The position numbers were made by a program, and so were the translations under genes. From positions 62,001 through 126,000 of the forward strand of contig NZ_AKFJ01000005.1 in assembly GCF_000272475.1 (NCBI RefSeq): DNA of 64,000 bases, written 5' to 3'. Below, one piece after another: positions 62,710-64,000 of the stretch. The DNA is from Novosphingobium sp. Rr 2-17. GTDB lineage: Bacteria; Pseudomonadota; Alphaproteobacteria; Sphingomonadales; Sphingomonadaceae. The notes below the pieces were generated by a model. The model was not told where the DNA came from. It saw nothing but the letters and a program-made list of their open reading frames with translations, and searched no databases. Numbering within the stretch: position 1 is the first letter of the stretch; every line of letters begins with the position of its first letter.

Positions 62710-64000
62710 CAGTGTACGCCGGCGCCCAACCCGAATGTCTGGGGATCACCCAGGACTGCCTGGTGATTGGAGGCATATTTGTATTGCTGGTACTTCTCGT
62801 CGAGAAGATTCCGGACGAAGACGAAGACCTTCCAGCTACCGGTCTCATAGCCGATCTGGCCGTTGACGACCGTGCGTGCGCCAACCTTGTAGTCAGCCTG
62901 GGTGCGACCGGCAGCGGTATATACGCTGCTGCGATAGTTGGCATTGAGGTTGCCACTAAAGCGGCCGCCGAAACGGGCATTCAAACCGGCAGCCAATGTC
63001 CATTTAGGGGCGTAGGGAAACTGTGTGCCCTTGAGGTTAACCGTGCTGGTCGCCCCGTCGGGCAGCGTGAAATCGGTGAACTTGCTGCGGATGTGGCCTA
63101 CCGAAGCATACAGATCGAACGCATTCGACACCTTGCCGCTCGCCTCCAGCTCGAAGCCGTAGAGGCGCGAACCCGCAGCGTTGACGGTGTTGTAATCATA
63201 CGTGTTGTCGCTGAAGTAAGCCGAAACCTGCTGGTTCTTCCACGTCATGTAAAACACGTTGGCGTTGACCACCAACCTGCCGTCAAGCCACTTTGACCGC
63301 AGCGAACCCTCGTAATTCCAACTGTATTCGGGATCATACGGCACCAGTTCGGCGCGCGCCGGGTTCTGACTGGAGCCGCCCGAACGATAGGCACGCTGCA
63401 CGGTGAAGGCGGTGGTCAGGTCCGGGGTCCAGTCCATGCTGATACCGGCCTTGGGCAGGAATGCGTTGAAGGTTCGGCTGTTGGATGCCTGCGCAGAGGA
63501 TGCATCGTCGACCAGGCCCAGCACACCGGCGTTCACGGCGGAGATCAGCGCGGCATAGCCAGATCCCAGGAAGTTGACGTCGGGCAAGGTGCCGGTGAAC
63601 GTAGCCACTGTTTCTGCCCCATAGCGATTGCGCTCGTGATCGTAACGGAACCCGCCCATCAGGCTGAGCCGGTCAGTCAGCTTGAAACGCCCGTCGCCGA
63701 ACAGCGCCATCGTCTCCACGCGCTGCGGCTGGTAGGAGCTGTAACCGACTGGAATAACCGTCAATTGCTCTGCGTATGCGGCTGCGATCGTACTTGCGGC
63801 ACTGGCGCCGACATAAGGCGTCAGCAGCGAAGTGATCGTTGCGGTCGGAGTGTTGACGTTGACATTGTTGTTAGCAGTAAGCGAGCCAGTGCGGCGATAA
63901 TACCATGCGCCAAGCAGCCCGCTCAGCCGTTCGCCATCGTAATTGAGGCGTAGTTCCTGGGTCAGCGTCTTGTAACGGTAGAGGTTATCGACGGTCGAAG
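62706..64000 (-). CDS. TonB-dependent receptor, C-terminal part (5' end outside window)
   Basis: The frame is open to the last base of the window, so 431 C-terminal residues are visible. RLNYDGERLSGLLGAWYYRRTG, FKLTDRLSLMGGFRYDHER, YDPEYSWNYEGSLRSKWLDG, GSRLYGFELEASGKVSNAFDLYASVGHIRSKFTDF and the end DPQTFGLGAGVHW are typical TonB barrel repeats. A TTG at 63764 is not the start, since the barrel continues upstream. With the small membrane protein and PepSY gene it forms a classical iron-chelate uptake unit. Confidence 0.85.
   Translation of the reverse strand, partial: STVDNLYRYKTLTQELRLNYDGERLSGLLGAWYYRRTGSLTANNNVNVNTPTATITSLLTPYVGASAASTIAAAYAEQLTVIPVGYSSYQPQRVETMALFGDGRFKLTDRLSLMGGFRYDHERNRYGAETVATFTGTLPDVNFLGSGYAALISAVNAGVLGLVDDASSAQASNSRTFNAFLPKAGISMDWTPDLTTAFTVQRAYRSGGSSQNPARAELVPYDPEYSWNYEGSLRSKWLDGRLVVNANVFYMTWKNQQVSAYFSDNTYDYNTVNAAGSRLYGFELEASGKVSNAFDLYASVGHIRSKFTDFTLPDGATSTVNLKGTQFPYAPKWTLAAGLNARFGGRFSGNLNANYRSSVYTAAGRTQADYKVGARTVVNGQIGYETGSWKVFVFVRNLLDEKYQQYKYASNHQAVLGDPQTFGLGAGVHW

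Overview
The window looks like chromosome from a sphingomonad alphaproteobacterium, most likely Novosphingobium or Sphingobium. This is inferred from the high GC content, three large TonB-dependent receptors, a ligK-ligU-ligI protocatechuate 4,5-cleavage block that closely fits the Sphingobium SYK-6 enzymes, and small DUF families common in that order. No rRNA, tRNA, CRISPR array or intact mobile element was found.

Layout. 1-12 kb: the 3' end of htpG with a terminator; a copper-flavoured unit (small DUF2946-like protein, TonB receptor, PepSY membrane protein with a His/Met-rich loop); ligK-ligU-ligI; a HupE permease followed by a membrane-anchored protein that ends in a cytochrome c'-like haem site; a cupin protein; dapE. 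12-20.5 kb: nadB, a GlsB-like protein, and class Ia ribonucleotide reductase nrdA and nrdB, separated by a DUF1440-DUF4126 fusion and two DUF2171-type proteins. 20.5-20.9 kb: a scar joining an IS630-type transposase tail to a fragment of a class III aminotransferase. 20.9-24.2 kb: copC divergent from copA-copB.

24.2-50.2 kb is a 26 kb block with every gene on the minus strand. It holds a siderophore-type TonB receptor, a complete dipeptide/opine-type ABC importer, an M20 amidohydrolase, a class III aminotransferase, two aldehyde dehydrogenases, two D-amino-acid-oxidase-type flavoenzymes, a D-threonine aldolase/D-hydroxyaspartate-type PLP enzyme, an ornithine cyclodeaminase/iminosuccinate-reductase-type enzyme, a tartrate/D-malate dehydrogenase, a glyoxylate reductase, two paralogous double-domain acetyltransferases, a double cupin, a HAD hydrolase, a DUF1624 membrane protein and one Lrp/AsnC regulator. 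I read it as an import-and-catabolism locus for an N-acylated amine, opine or metallophore-like compound. A palindrome CGGCA-N5-TGCCG, perfect twice and degenerate two or three more times, lies about 50-135 bp upstream of several of its transcription units, with the strongest copy in front of the unit that encodes the Lrp regulator. This is the best candidate for an undescribed system in the window.

50.4-60.2 kb is a nickel/cobalt resistance locus matching cnrYXHCBA in order and size. The CnrX-like sensor keeps all five metal ligands of CnrX. It is followed by a DUF4198 protein, a small periplasmic protein and a second HupE-anchor pair. It is bordered by a dispersed palindromic repeat on the left (a second copy lies after htpG) and by an ArdC antirestriction gene fragment on the right, which suggests acquisition by transfer. 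60.6-64 kb: a PepSY protein, a small membrane protein and a TonB receptor that runs off the window, a typical iron-chelate uptake unit.
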